Source of the DNA: an uncultured Eubacteriales bacterium
GTDB taxonomy: Bacteria; Bacillota; Clostridia; Lachnospirales; Lachnospiraceae
Assembly (NCBI GenBank): GCA_902772745.1
Contig: CACYBV010000330.1
Span: 1-8,940 of the forward strand
Length of the DNA stretch: 8,940 nt
Reading direction: 5' to 3'
Both the position numbers and the translations under genes were made by a program. The notes beneath the pieces are model-generated. The model was not told the origin of the DNA, searched no databases, and was given only the letters and a program-made list of their open reading frames with translations. Below are positions 1 through 7,095 of this stretch, piece by piece (positions within the stretch are counted from its first letter, which is position 1; every line of letters starts with the position of its first letter).

Positions 1-513
1 ATGCACATCCGCCGCTTCGAGCGCATGGAAGTCGAAGAAGGCTTCATTTCTTCCTACATCCACGCCGGCGGCAAGATCGGCGTTCTGATCAAAGTCGAAA
101 CCGACGTCATCAACGACGAAATCAAGGAAATGGGCCAGAACGTGGCAATGCAGTGCGCAGCACTGAAGCCGATGTTCTGCACCAGAGCCGAAGTCAGCGC
201 CGACTACATCGCGAAGGAAACCGAAATCCTGACCGCTGCTGCAAAGAACGAGAAGCCGGATGCCAATGACAAGATCATCGCCGGTATGGTTCAGGGCCGT
301 ATCAACAAGGAAATGAAGGAAGTCGTCCTTGTTGACCAGGTTTACGTCAAGGCGGAAGACGGCAAGCAGTCCGTTCAGAAGTACATTGACGAAGTCGGCA
401 AGAAGAACGCCGCGAAGGTGAAGGTTTCCCAGTTCATCCGTTTCGAGAAGGGTGAAGGCCTCAAGAAGCGCGAAGAGAACTTCGCGGAAGAAGTCGCGAA
501 GCAGATGGCATAA
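1..513 (+). CDS. tsf: Elongation factor Ts, C-terminal part (5' end outside window)
   Basis: EF-Ts is the cytoplasmic guanine nucleotide exchange factor that recycles EF-Tu by displacing GDP during translation elongation. The 170 residues seen match the core and C-terminal region of the family: an IRRFER-type strand near residues 3-8, the conserved SYIHAGGKIGVL segment (18-29), a Met-rich helix followed by the LKPMFCTRAEV region (55-65), a KIIAGMVQGRINKEMKE stretch (91-107), and the ending FIRFEKGEGLKKREENFAEEVAKQ. Full EF-Ts is usually around 290-310 residues, so the N-terminal UBA-like domain and the TDF motif that contacts EF-Tu lie upstream. ATG 1 is therefore very probably an internal methionine rather than the start. 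In most bacteria rpsB precedes tsf, but that cannot be seen here. The gene ends at TAA 511-513, just before a terminator. Confidence 0.95.
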   Translation: MHIRRFERMEVEEGFISSYIHAGGKIGVLIKVETDVINDEIKEMGQNVAMQCAALKPMFCTRAEVSADYIAKETEILTAAAKNEKPDANDKIIAGMVQGRINKEMKEVVLVDQVYVKAEDGKQSVQKYIDEVGKKNAAKVKVSQFIRFEKGEGLKKREENFAEEVAKQMA

Positions 514-532
514 TTACAACACAATTTTTCTT

Positions 533-559
533 AAAAGCCGCTCCAAGGGGCGGCTTTTT
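533..559 (+). terminator. Intrinsic terminator after tsf
   Basis: A nine-base-pair stem is formed by AAAAGCCGC (533-541) and GCGGCTTTT (550-558), with a short loop that may tighten by one or two further pairs. The run of T that begins inside the 3' arm (555-559) gives the U-tract. It lies 19 bases after the tsf stop codon and should end the tsf transcript, separating it from trkA. Confidence 0.88.
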
Positions 560-708
560 AATTTCAGTTCCGATCAATTCAGGTATATTCCTTCAGACTG
601 CGATCATGTGGAACTGAGGCTCCATGGATATCAGATCAAGGAAAAAGAGACGGATGAAGCGCCGAGCACCGACAGTGAGACAAGTCCGGAAACAGCCGAA
701 TCCGGGTA

Positions 709-737
709 TTGACATCAAAATTAAAAATCGGTAAAAT
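709..737 (+). promoter_or_regulatory. Sigma-A-type promoter for trkA-trkH
   Basis: A perfect -35 TTGACA (709-714) is followed after exactly 17 bases by TAAAAT (732-737), one base from the TATAAT consensus. Transcription would begin near 744, leaving a leader of roughly 33 bases. A ribosome binding site AAGAGGA (761-767) precedes ATG 777 by nine bases. The stretch from 560 to 708 upstream shows no convincing gene or structured leader. Confidence 0.8.
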
Positions 738-776
738 ATATATTTCAGAAACTCGGAATAAAGAGGACTTTCTCCT

Positions 777-2138
777 ATGAATATTATTATCATCGGCTGC
801 GGAAAGATCGGACTCGCACTCGCGGAACAGCTCAATAACGAAGGGCACAGAATCACGCTCATCGACAAAAACGAAACGCTTCTTCAGGCTGCCTGCTCGA
901 AGCTGGACGTCATGGGCCTTTCAGGAAACGGAGCGGTTTTTTCCGTTCTCTCCGAAGCCGGTATTGAAAAATGCGACGTGCTGATTGCCGTAACCGGTTC
1001 GGATGAAGTGAATATGCTCTGCTGCCTGCTTGGAAAGAGAGCGCGGGACCTGCATACGATCGCGAGAATCCGGAACCCCGAATACGAAGATGAAATCCGC
1101 TACCTGCAGGACCAGATCGGAATCTCCATGGTCATCAACCCGGAGCGCATGGTTGCCCACGAAATTCTGCACCTTCTCAGGTTCCCTTCGGCGACCGAAG
1201 TGGAGACCTTCGGCAAAGGGCTTGTCGATATGATTCACATCCGCATGCCCGAAAACTCGCCCCTGTGCGGCGTGAAGCTTCGTGACCTCGGCCGGACGAT
1301 CGCCTTCCCTGTCCTGATTTCCGTCATCGAGAGGAACAGCGAGGTCATCATTCCCTCCGGAAATACAGAGCTTCGGGCAAATGACGAAATTTCCTTCATC
1401 TCCCGGCCTTCGGACGCCGTGAGATTCTGCAAGCTCTGCAAACTCGAGTACAACGCGAGCCGCAGCGCCTTCATTGTCGGCGGCGGACGCATTGCTTACT
1501 ATATCGGGCGCTACAACAAGAACAGCCGCACCAAGTGCCAGTTCAAACTGATCGAGACGAACCAGGAGAGGGCGCAGACCTATGCTGAAACCTTTGACGA
1601 TATTACGGTCATCCACGCGGACGGCTCCAACAAGCAGCTTCTGATCGAAGAGGGCATCGAGAATACGGACGCCTTCGTCGCGATTACCGGATACGACGAG
1701 GTAAACGTGATGATGAGCCTGATGGTCGACAAACTCACCGACGCGCGCATCGTCACCAAGGTGAACCGCCTGGATCCGTCGGATGTGGAGAGCGTGATCC
1801 CGATGAGTTCGATCGTTTCGCCGAAAACCGTCACGGCTGATGAAGTGGTGCGCTATGTCCGCGCCCTGGAGAGTTCGAAAGATTCCGAATTCGAATCGCT
1901 GTACAGTATTGCCGGCGGAAAAGCGGAAGCCATGGAATTTACGGTCAACAATGATCCTTCGATTGTCAATATTCCGTTCAGCACGCTTTCCCTGAAGCCG
2001 AATGTCCTGGTCGCCGCGATCATCCGCGGTCAGGAGATCATCAGCCCCGGCGGCTCGGACTGCATGAAGCCCGGCGACTCCGTCGTGATCATCACGACGC
2101 TCCGGGGCGTAAATGACCTTCAGGACATCATGAAGTAG
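777..2138 (+). CDS. trkA: Trk potassium uptake system, NAD-binding subunit TrkA
   Basis: TrkA is the peripheral cytoplasmic subunit that assembles on the TrkH pore and gates K+ uptake through nucleotide binding. The 453 residues match the usual length and the duplicated layout: a first RCK/TrkA-N Rossmann domain (about 1-130) with G7-C-G9-K-I-G12 and an acidic D30 at the end of the second strand, a TrkA-C domain (about 140-220), a second Rossmann domain (about 231-360) with G235-G-G237-R-I-A240 and E260, and a second TrkA-C domain (about 375-453). Both halves share the V-[LF]-[IV]-A-[VI]-T-G-x-D-E-V-N block (68-79 and 298-309). In the second half the last glycine of the fingerprint is alanine, so that site may bind nucleotide differently; this is an inference. 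The start ATG 777 has a good ribosome binding site, and trkH follows directly. Confidence 0.95.
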   Translation: MNIIIIGCGKIGLALAEQLNNEGHRITLIDKNETLLQAACSKLDVMGLSGNGAVFSVLSEAGIEKCDVLIAVTGSDEVNMLCCLLGKRARDLHTIARIRNPEYEDEIRYLQDQIGISMVINPERMVAHEILHLLRFPSATEVETFGKGLVDMIHIRMPENSPLCGVKLRDLGRTIAFPVLISVIERNSEVIIPSGNTELRANDEISFISRPSDAVRFCKLCKLEYNASRSAFIVGGGRIAYYIGRYNKNSRTKCQFKLIETNQERAQTYAETFDDITVIHADGSNKQLLIEEGIENTDAFVAITGYDEVNVMMSLMVDKLTDARIVTKVNRLDPSDVESVIPMSSIVSPKTVTADEVVRYVRALESSKDSEFESLYSIAGGKAEAMEFTVNNDPSIVNIPFSTLSLKPNVLVAAIIRGQEIISPGGSDCMKPGDSVVIITTLRGVNDLQDIMK

Positions 2139-2142
2139 GAGG
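2137..2142 (+). promoter_or_regulatory. Ribosome binding site of trkH, overlapping the trkA stop
   Basis: AGGAGG at 2137-2142 shares its first two bases with the TAG stop of trkA (2136-2138) and sits six bases before GTG 2149. The perfect Shine-Dalgarno sequence supports the GTG as the trkH start, and the overlap suggests translational coupling of the two subunits. Confidence 0.85.
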
Positions 2143-2148
2143 AAAGAA

Positions 2149-3603
2149 GTGAATTTCCGGATTATTGCATATTTTATGGGCTGGATTCTGGAAGTGGAAG
2201 CCGCCTCCATGGTGATCCCGATGATCCTCTCGATCGCGCTCGGAGAGTCGGACGTCTGGCCCTGGTTCCTCCTGCTGATCCTGATTATCGCGCCTCTCGG
2301 ATTCTTCCTCACGAGGAAGCGCTTCCGGAAAGGCAATTTCTATGTCCGCGAAGGCTATGCGGCGACGGGACTCGGCTGGCTTCTTCTCTCCGCGGTCGGC
2401 GCGCTTCCCTTTTTCCTGAGCCGCCGCATGCCGGATTATATCGACTGCCTGTTCGAGACGGCTTCCGGCTTTACGACCACCGGATCTTCGGTGCTTTCGG
2501 ATATCGAGGCACTCGGAAAGGGACTTTTGTTCTGGCGTTCCTTCACACACTGGCTCGGCGGTATGGGCGTTCTCGTGCTGATCCTGGCGATCCTTCCGAT
2601 GAGCGGCGGCTATCACATGCAGCTCATGAAGGCGGAATCGCCCGGCCCCTCGGTTTCCAAGCTGGTCCCGAGGGTCATGGACACCGCTAAAACGCTGTAT
2701 CTCATCTATATCGTGCTGACGGTCACGATGATCCTTCTGTACTGGATCTCAGGAATGCCGCTGTATGATGCGGTCTGCATCGGATTCGGCACCGCGGGAA
2801 CCGGCGGATTCGGCGTGAGAAACAGCGGCATGGCGGATTATTCCCGCGCAAGTCAGATCCTGATTACGATTTTCATGTATCTTTTCGGCGTGAACTTCAA
2901 TTTCTACTATCTTCTGAGCCGCAGGAAATTCAAAGACGCCTTCAAAATGGAAGAGGTCCGGGTTTACGTCGGGATCATCCTTGTCAATATTATCATTGTA
3001 ACGCTTGTTACCTGGCGCTTCAGCTACCGGGACGAAGGACTTCTCTACAGCCTGCATCACTCGGCGTTTACGATCGGATCCCTTATGAGCACAACGGGCT
3101 TTGCCACGGTGGATTTTGACGCCTGGCCTGAAATCGCGCGGCTCATGATGATCCTCCTGATGTTCACCGGCGCCTGCGCGGGATCGACGGGCGGCGGACT
3201 CAAGGTATCGAGACTGCTGCTTCTCTTCAAGGAAGCCCGGAAAGAACTGCATATGCTGATCCATCCGCAGTCCGTACGGCCGATCAAGCTCGAGGGGAAG
3301 GTCGTGGAGCATTCGGTCATGCGCTCCGCGAGCAATTATATCATCATTTATATCATGATTTTCGTGGCAGCCTTTCTGATCATCTCCATCGACGGATACG
3401 ATTTTACAACGAATTTTTCGGCGGTTGCCGCGACCTTCAACAATATCGGACCCGGACTCGGAAAAGTCGGGCCGACGCTGAATTACAGCATATATTCCCC
3501 CGCTTCGAAGCTGGTGCTGACTTTCTGCATGCTTGCCGGAAGACTCGAGCTTCTGCCGATGGTGATGCTCCTGTATCCGAAAACCTGGACAAAACATTAC
3601 TGA
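2149..3603 (+). CDS. trkH: Trk potassium uptake system, membrane pore subunit TrkH
   Basis: TrkH/KtrB-family proteins form the K+-conducting pore in the cytoplasmic membrane, built from four fused membrane-pore-membrane repeats. At 484 residues this is a full-length member. Four selectivity-filter loops are visible: TTTG at 109-112 (in ASGFTTTGSS), GTGG at 217-220, STTG at 314-317, and NNIGPG at 431-436. The gating loop in the third repeat is present as GACAGSTGGGLKVSR (341-355), and the family's C-terminal MLAGRLELLP occurs at 461-470. Hydrophobic membrane segments are evident at about 4-30, 37-54, 70-90, 133-150, 183-202, 236-255, 272-288, 330-345, 396-414 and 455-476. Translation starts at GTG, and the gene lies 10 bases after trkA, its regulatory partner. 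I see no feature that fixes the coupling ion, so H+ or Na+ dependence stays open. Confidence 0.95.
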   Translation: MNFRIIAYFMGWILEVEAASMVIPMILSIALGESDVWPWFLLLILIIAPLGFFLTRKRFRKGNFYVREGYAATGLGWLLLSAVGALPFFLSRRMPDYIDCLFETASGFTTTGSSVLSDIEALGKGLLFWRSFTHWLGGMGVLVLILAILPMSGGYHMQLMKAESPGPSVSKLVPRVMDTAKTLYLIYIVLTVTMILLYWISGMPLYDAVCIGFGTAGTGGFGVRNSGMADYSRASQILITIFMYLFGVNFNFYYLLSRRKFKDAFKMEEVRVYVGIILVNIIIVTLVTWRFSYRDEGLLYSLHHSAFTIGSLMSTTGFATVDFDAWPEIARLMMILLMFTGACAGSTGGGLKVSRLLLLFKEARKELHMLIHPQSVRPIKLEGKVVEHSVMRSASNYIIIYIMIFVAAFLIISIDGYDFTTNFSAVAATFNNIGPGLGKVGPTLNYSIYSPASKLVLTFCMLAGRLELLPMVMLLYPKTWTKHY

Positions 3604-3649
3604 ATCCTTTTTCGGTTTCCGTCATCCCGGGTGACAGAAGACAGACGGG

Positions 3650-3682
3650 TGATCCCATCCCCCTGGTATCAGCATCTTTTTT
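3650..3682 (+). terminator. Weak intrinsic terminator candidate after trkH
   Basis: TGAT (3650-3653) pairs with ATCA (3668-3671), and CCA (3655-3657) pairs with TGG (3664-3666) across one C/T mismatch, closing a six-base loop. A run of six T (3677-3682) follows after five bases. The interrupted stem makes this modest. An alternative upstream stem (TCA-CCCG at 3622-3629 with CGGGTGA at 3646-3652) would compete with it, so attenuation upstream of argS is possible but unproven. Confidence 0.4.
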
Positions 3683-3745
3683 AGGGATTACGCTCGCCGC
3701 AGGCAGCTCCTGGGAGAAACAGGGCTTCTCACCCTGATATCTTAT

Positions 3746-3764
3746 CATAATATTTTTAGAGGTG
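3746..3764 (+). promoter_or_regulatory. argS ribosome binding site and possible -10 element
   Basis: AGAGGTG (3758-3764) is six bases before ATG 3771 and decides the argS start. An in-frame GTG at 3762 lies within this site and is therefore not a credible start. CATAAT (3746-3751) resembles a -10 hexamer, but no good -35 stands 16-18 bases upstream, and a start there would leave almost no leader. The argS promoter is thus not settled. The rest of 3604-3745 shows only the stems described for the terminator candidate and a small GAGAA/TTCTC hairpin (3714-3718 with 3726-3730). Confidence 0.5.
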
Positions 3765-3770
3765 TACCCG

Positions 3771-5534
3771 ATGTCATTATCTTTTATTTCAACCCTGAAC
3801 TCCATTCTCTCGGAGGCTTTCTCCGCCGCAGGATATGATTCGAAATACGGCGCTGTTACTGTCTCAAACCGCCCGGACCTCTGCGAATACCAGTGCAACG
3901 GTGCGATGGCGGCCGCAAAGGAGTATCACTGTGCGCCGTTTGTGATCGCGGAGAAGGTCACGTCCGTATTAAGCGAAAACCCGGCCTTTTCGGAGGTTTC
4001 CTGTGTTCGCCCGGGATTTATCAACCTGACGCTTTCACCGGCTTTTCTGGCCGATTTTACGGCCTCTATGGCCGCATCAGACGGTTTCGGCGTCGAATTC
4101 CCCGCACCGAAAACCATCATCATCGATTACGGCGGACCCAATGTCGCCAAACCCCTGCATATCGGCCACCTTCGGACCGCGATCATCGGAGAATCCGTCA
4201 AACGCATCCTGAAATACATGGGCCACACGGTCATCGGGGACATTCATCTCGGGGACTGGGGACTGCAGTTCGGCCTGATCATCGAGGAGCTTAAGGACAG
4301 GAAGCCGGAGCTGGTGTATTTCGACCCTGAATTTTCCGGAGAATACCCGGAGGAAGCACCGTTTACACTTTCGGAACTCGAGGAAATCTACCCCGCAGCT
4401 TCCGCGAGGAGCAAAGAAGACGCGGAATTCATGGCGCGCGCGCATGAACGGACCTTTCTTTTGCAGCATAAGGATCCGGCGACACTTGCGCTCTGGAAGC
4501 ATATCATGAAGCTTTCCGTCGAGGACGAAAAGAAGATCTACGATGAACTCGATGTGCATTTTGATCTCTGGAACGGCGAATCTGCCGCGGATCCCTATGT
4601 TCCGGAAGTCGTTTCGATCGTAAAGGAAAAAGGCCTTTCGAGGATTTCCGAAGGCGCGCTGATCGTCGACGTCAAGGAGGAGAGCGACCGGCGGGAAGTT
4701 CCGCCCTGCATTATCCTGAAATCCGACGGCGCCGCGCTTTACCAGACGACGGACCTCGGAACCCTGATCATGCGTATGCGCGATATGAACCCGGACGAAA
4801 TCATCTATGTCACCGACAAGCGTCAGGAACTGCATTTCACGCAGGTATTCCGCGTCGCGAAGAAAGCGGGCATCGTGAAGCCGGAGACAGAGCTTATTCA
4901 CATCGGCTACGGCACGATGAACGGGAAAGACGGCAAGCCGTTCAAGACCCGTTCCGGCGGCGTCATGCGGCTTGAATCCCTGCTTTCGGAGATTTATGAC
5001 GCGGTCCGTGAGAAGATGAAAGAGCGCTATCAGGACGAGGATATTCCGGAAGAAACCGTAAAATGCGTCGGTCTTTCCGCGATCAAATACGGCGACCTGC
5101 AGAACCAGGCCGCGAAGGACTACAATTTTGATATTGACCGTTTTGCCTCCTTTGAGGGAAATACCGGGCCGTACATCCTGTACACAATCGTAAGGATCCG
5201 TTCGATCCTCAAAAAAGCACAGGCGGTTCTGTCGGAGAAACCGGACTTTTCGTATCTTTCCGAAGCGGCCGGAACGGTCAAAGCGCTTCTTCTGTCGATC
5301 GCCGGTTTCCAGGATATGATCCAAAATGCGGCCGAAGAACTTGCGCCGCATAAGGTCTGCGCATATATTTATCAGCTTTCGGATGTATTCAACAGTTTCT
5401 ATCACGATACGCCGGTGCTTCGGGAAGAAAATCCCGGGAAAAAGCAGGCCTATCTTGAGCTTCTTTCCCTGGTCGAGCGGATCCTTTCCCAGTGCGTCGG
5501 GCTTCTCGGCTTCAGTGCCCCGGATAAGATGTGA
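3771..5534 (+). CDS. argS: Arginyl-tRNA synthetase
   Basis: ArgS is a cytoplasmic class I aminoacyl-tRNA synthetase that charges tRNA-Arg with arginine using ATP. The 587-residue product has the expected three parts. The N-terminal Arg-tRNA recognition domain (about 5-90) includes VSNRPDLCEYQCNGAM. The catalytic Rossmann domain (about 113-400) has PNVAKPLHIGHLR with the HIGH signature at 130-133. The C-terminal DALR anticodon-binding domain (about 465-587) begins at GNTGPYILY and ends in the typical hydrophobic helix. The classical KMSKS loop is replaced by GKPFKTRSGG (388-397), which is normal for one large ArgS group that includes the E. coli enzyme, so activity is expected. ATG 3771 is chosen over in-frame GTG 3762 because the latter lies inside the ribosome binding site. 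A small gene follows 28 bases after the TGA stop. Confidence 0.95.
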   Translation: MSLSFISTLNSILSEAFSAAGYDSKYGAVTVSNRPDLCEYQCNGAMAAAKEYHCAPFVIAEKVTSVLSENPAFSEVSCVRPGFINLTLSPAFLADFTASMAASDGFGVEFPAPKTIIIDYGGPNVAKPLHIGHLRTAIIGESVKRILKYMGHTVIGDIHLGDWGLQFGLIIEELKDRKPELVYFDPEFSGEYPEEAPFTLSELEEIYPAASARSKEDAEFMARAHERTFLLQHKDPATLALWKHIMKLSVEDEKKIYDELDVHFDLWNGESAADPYVPEVVSIVKEKGLSRISEGALIVDVKEESDRREVPPCIILKSDGAALYQTTDLGTLIMRMRDMNPDEIIYVTDKRQELHFTQVFRVAKKAGIVKPETELIHIGYGTMNGKDGKPFKTRSGGVMRLESLLSEIYDAVREKMKERYQDEDIPEETVKCVGLSAIKYGDLQNQAAKDYNFDIDRFASFEGNTGPYILYTIVRIRSILKKAQAVLSEKPDFSYLSEAAGTVKALLLSIAGFQDMIQNAAEELAPHKVCAYIYQLSDVFNSFYHDTPVLREENPGKKQAYLELLSLVERILSQCVGLLGFSAPDKM

Positions 5535-5562
5535 ATCCCGGACGGATTTTCAGGAGGTTTTT

Positions 5563-5820
5563 ATGGCTTTTTTCAGAAAACGCAGAGATCCGGAAATGGA
5601 CAACCTGATTGCATCCCTGCAGATGAATATGCAGAACAACTATAAGGACGCCGCACAGGAAGACTACCGGAAGCTCAGGAAAATGTACGACGAAAAGACC
5701 GAAGCCGGTGTCTTCAGCATGCGGCTCCAGGCAAAATACGACGAGCTCATGGCGGATTTCGGCATACAGCTTCGTTCTTACACACACGCAGACCAGAAGC
5801 CCTACTGGACCAGAGACTAA
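5563..5820 (+). CDS. Small protein of unknown function downstream of argS
   Basis: This 85-residue protein begins at ATG 5563 with a perfect AGGAGG (5552-5557) five bases upstream, which is strong evidence that it is translated. Its reading frame is open much further upstream inside argS, but no other start has such a site. The product opens with a basic patch (MAFFRKRRDP), then shows two predicted amphipathic helices (about 11-42 and 49-68) rich in Met, Gln and charged residues, and ends PYWTRD. There is no signal peptide, membrane segment or cysteine. I do not recognise the family. The 28-base gap after argS and the lack of an intervening terminator or promoter suggest cotranscription with argS. 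That does not establish a role in tRNA charging. Confidence 0.8.
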   Translation: MAFFRKRRDPEMDNLIASLQMNMQNNYKDAAQEDYRKLRKMYDEKTEAGVFSMRLQAKYDELMADFGIQLRSYTHADQKPYWTRD

Positions 5821-5843
5821 AAACCGTATTTATTCAGTATTTT

Positions 5844-5877
5844 TGTTGGACATCTGTTGTACACGGCATCATATAAT
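5844..5877 (+). promoter_or_regulatory. Tandem-repeat promoter/operator of the 5912 gene
   Basis: Two nine-base direct repeats, TGTTGGACA (5844-5852) and TGTTGTACA (5855-5863), have an 11-base period, one helical turn. Exactly eight bases after the second repeat is a perfect -10, TATAAT (5872-5877). No standard -35 is present at 17 bases: TGGACA of the first repeat (5847-5852) lies 19 bases from the -10. The layout suggests a site where an activator bound to tandem repeats replaces or helps a weak -35. Transcription would start near 5884. The same design recurs at 7096-7129. Confidence 0.7.
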
Positions 5878-5906
5878 CAGTGTATAACAAATCACAGAGA
5901 TTCTGC

Positions 5907-5911
5907 GGAGG
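5907..5911 (+). promoter_or_regulatory. Ribosome binding site abutting the 5912 start
   Basis: GGAGG at 5907-5911 touches ATG 5912 with no spacer, closer than normal for efficient initiation. The next ATG (5922) has a workable 10-base spacing but runs into TAA after a single further codon (ATG CAA TAA). ATA at 5918 in the main frame has a six-base spacing, but ATA starts are rare. The start assignment of this gene is therefore less certain than for its neighbours. Confidence 0.45.
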
Positions 5912-6921
5912 ATGAAAATAAATGCAATAACGGTTGATCAATTTCTGGAATTAAACCCTGTGGACAGGCGAAATGCGCTGACCGGTCTCAATGCACGGCT
6001 GAGAACGGCAATGGAAAGAATGATTCTTGGGAAAATGCCCGTCAGCGGACAGCTTGAAGAACAGTTCAGGCAGTTTTCGGATGCTCTCTCTGAGCTGGAG
6101 AAAGAAACTGTAAATTTCAACACCGCGCTTCCCGCTGAAGAGATCGAATGCACGGAGACTGCCGAGCAGAATCTCAACAGGATTATAAATCCTCTGAAGA
6201 CAGGCGAAGCGAAGGCGAGCCTTCAGGATGTCTGCCGGATTTTCGCGGCCCGGACTGCCGCAAACGCGGAGCGCGACAACCTGAAAGGCCTGAAAAAGAC
6301 GACAAAACAATCACCTGCGATGAAGGGAGCCCGCTTTCCAAAGAAACCGATGTGCTCTCCAAAAAACCTGCCTTTTCTGCCGCTGCACAGGATCTTGAGA
6401 TCCTGGCCACAAAAGGACATGGCGGAGAGATGCTCGAAAAAATGCGGGAATACAACCGGAGTAAAGATAATCTGCAGAAAGAGCACATCTGTGATGTATT
6501 TCTCGAGCGCGGCACCTATCAGGGCAGGTTCAATGAAATCAAGCTGGAAGCGGTCGGCATGATGGACAAGCTGGTCATGAACCCGAATTCCTTCGAGTCC
6601 CTCAAGCCGAAATTCCGGGAGCTTTCCATCGAACTGTTCGGGCTTTGCGATTCACTGAACCAGAATATCGGAGAGCCGAAGGATAACATCAAATGGGACG
6701 ACGTCCGCATGAGAATGGATGTTGCAAGAAACAACGGGGGTCTGAAGTATAAAAACAATCCGCAGTTCAATGTCAACCAGATGAAGGAAGGACTGGAGAA
6801 GATCATCAATCTGAAAAATACGAACTTCAGTGTCAGATCGGTAATCCCGAGGACTGCCGGTGTACAGAAACAGAATCAGGCGGAAAACAATGAGGAAGCC
6901 CTGCTCCCGGAAAATCCGTGA
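5912..6921 (+). pseudogene. Frameshifted gene for an unknown helical protein
   Basis: Two overlapping frames together look like one gene. The first runs from ATG 5912 with plausible helical protein (NALTGLNARLRTAMERM, QFRQFSDALSELEKE, SLQDVCRIFAARTA) and then turns into an implausible Pro/Lys/Arg-rich tail that stops at 6562. The sensible sequence resumes in the frame one base back (DDKTITCDEG, then SKETDVLSKKPAFSAAAQDLEILATKG) and ends at TGA 6919-6921. The switch lies at or near the A5 run 6293-6297. One extra A there would join the halves into about 336 residues. No signal peptide, membrane segment or known domain is visible; the C-terminal tail (about 300-336) is Asn/Gln/Glu-rich and looks disordered. 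It could be a true pseudogene, a phase-variable gene, a programmed -1 frameshift, or a sequencing error. The downstream half alone could start at ATG 6430. Promoter and terminator are both intact. Confidence 0.6.
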
Positions 6922-7027
6922 TTTCCGTAAAAGGAACGGAATACTGAAAAAACGGGGCGTCGAAAGCTGTCCAAAAAAAGAATCAGGTTGCTGAGTTTGG
7001 ATTTGGAACTTGACTTATTTACAAACA

Positions 7028-7067
7028 GGCATCGAGCCCGGTCTTCACCGGGCTCGAGCCGTTTTTT
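7028..7067 (+). terminator. Strong intrinsic terminator before the 7175 gene
   Basis: A perfect ten-base-pair stem, TCGAGCCCGG (7032-7041) with CCGGGCTCGA (7048-7057), closes the six-base loop TCTTCA. Beyond a single bulged A (7031), GGC (7028-7030) pairs with GCC (7058-7060) to extend it. Six T (7062-7067) follow. It should end transcripts of the 5912 gene, so the 7175 gene needs its own promoter. Between the stop at 6921 and this stem lie 106 bases in which I see no gene. Confidence 0.93.
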
Positions 7068-7095
7068 CAGCCTTTTTCAATAATTTTTTTTTATC

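Noticed and set aside
452..712. An 86-codon + strand frame running from the end of tsf across the terminator to the trkA promoter
   Set aside because: It begins inside tsf in another frame without a ribosome binding site, crosses the terminator stem, and its end overlaps the TTGACA box. It is not a credible gene.
560..776. A c-di-AMP (ydaO-type) riboswitch before the potassium transporter operon
   Set aside because: Such riboswitches are known before K+ transporter genes, but the promoter at 709-737 leaves only about 33 bases of leader, and no matching conserved blocks are present.
921..2336. A 471-codon open frame on the minus strand across trkA and trkH
   Set aside because: It lies antisense to a clear trkA, has no ribosome binding site or family likeness, and its Arg/Asp/His/Gly-rich composition is typical of a shadow frame opposite a GC-biased gene.
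3604..3770. A T-box leader for argS
   Set aside because: The AGGGTGG-type T-box sequence and its antiterminator partner are missing, and the gap is too short for a standard T-box.
3437..3898. A minus-strand frame spanning the trkH-argS gap
   Set aside because: It overlaps both flanking genes, has no Shine-Dalgarno sequence and resembles no protein known to me.
4077..5405. A 442-codon open frame on the minus strand inside argS
   Set aside because: It is fully antisense to a complete argS with all its motifs and has the composition of a shadow frame.
6967..6973. CTGTCCA, an inverted match to the TGGACA core of the promoter repeats
   Set aside because: It is a single short match in a 3' untranslated stretch with no second repeat and no -10 at the right distance; chance explains it.
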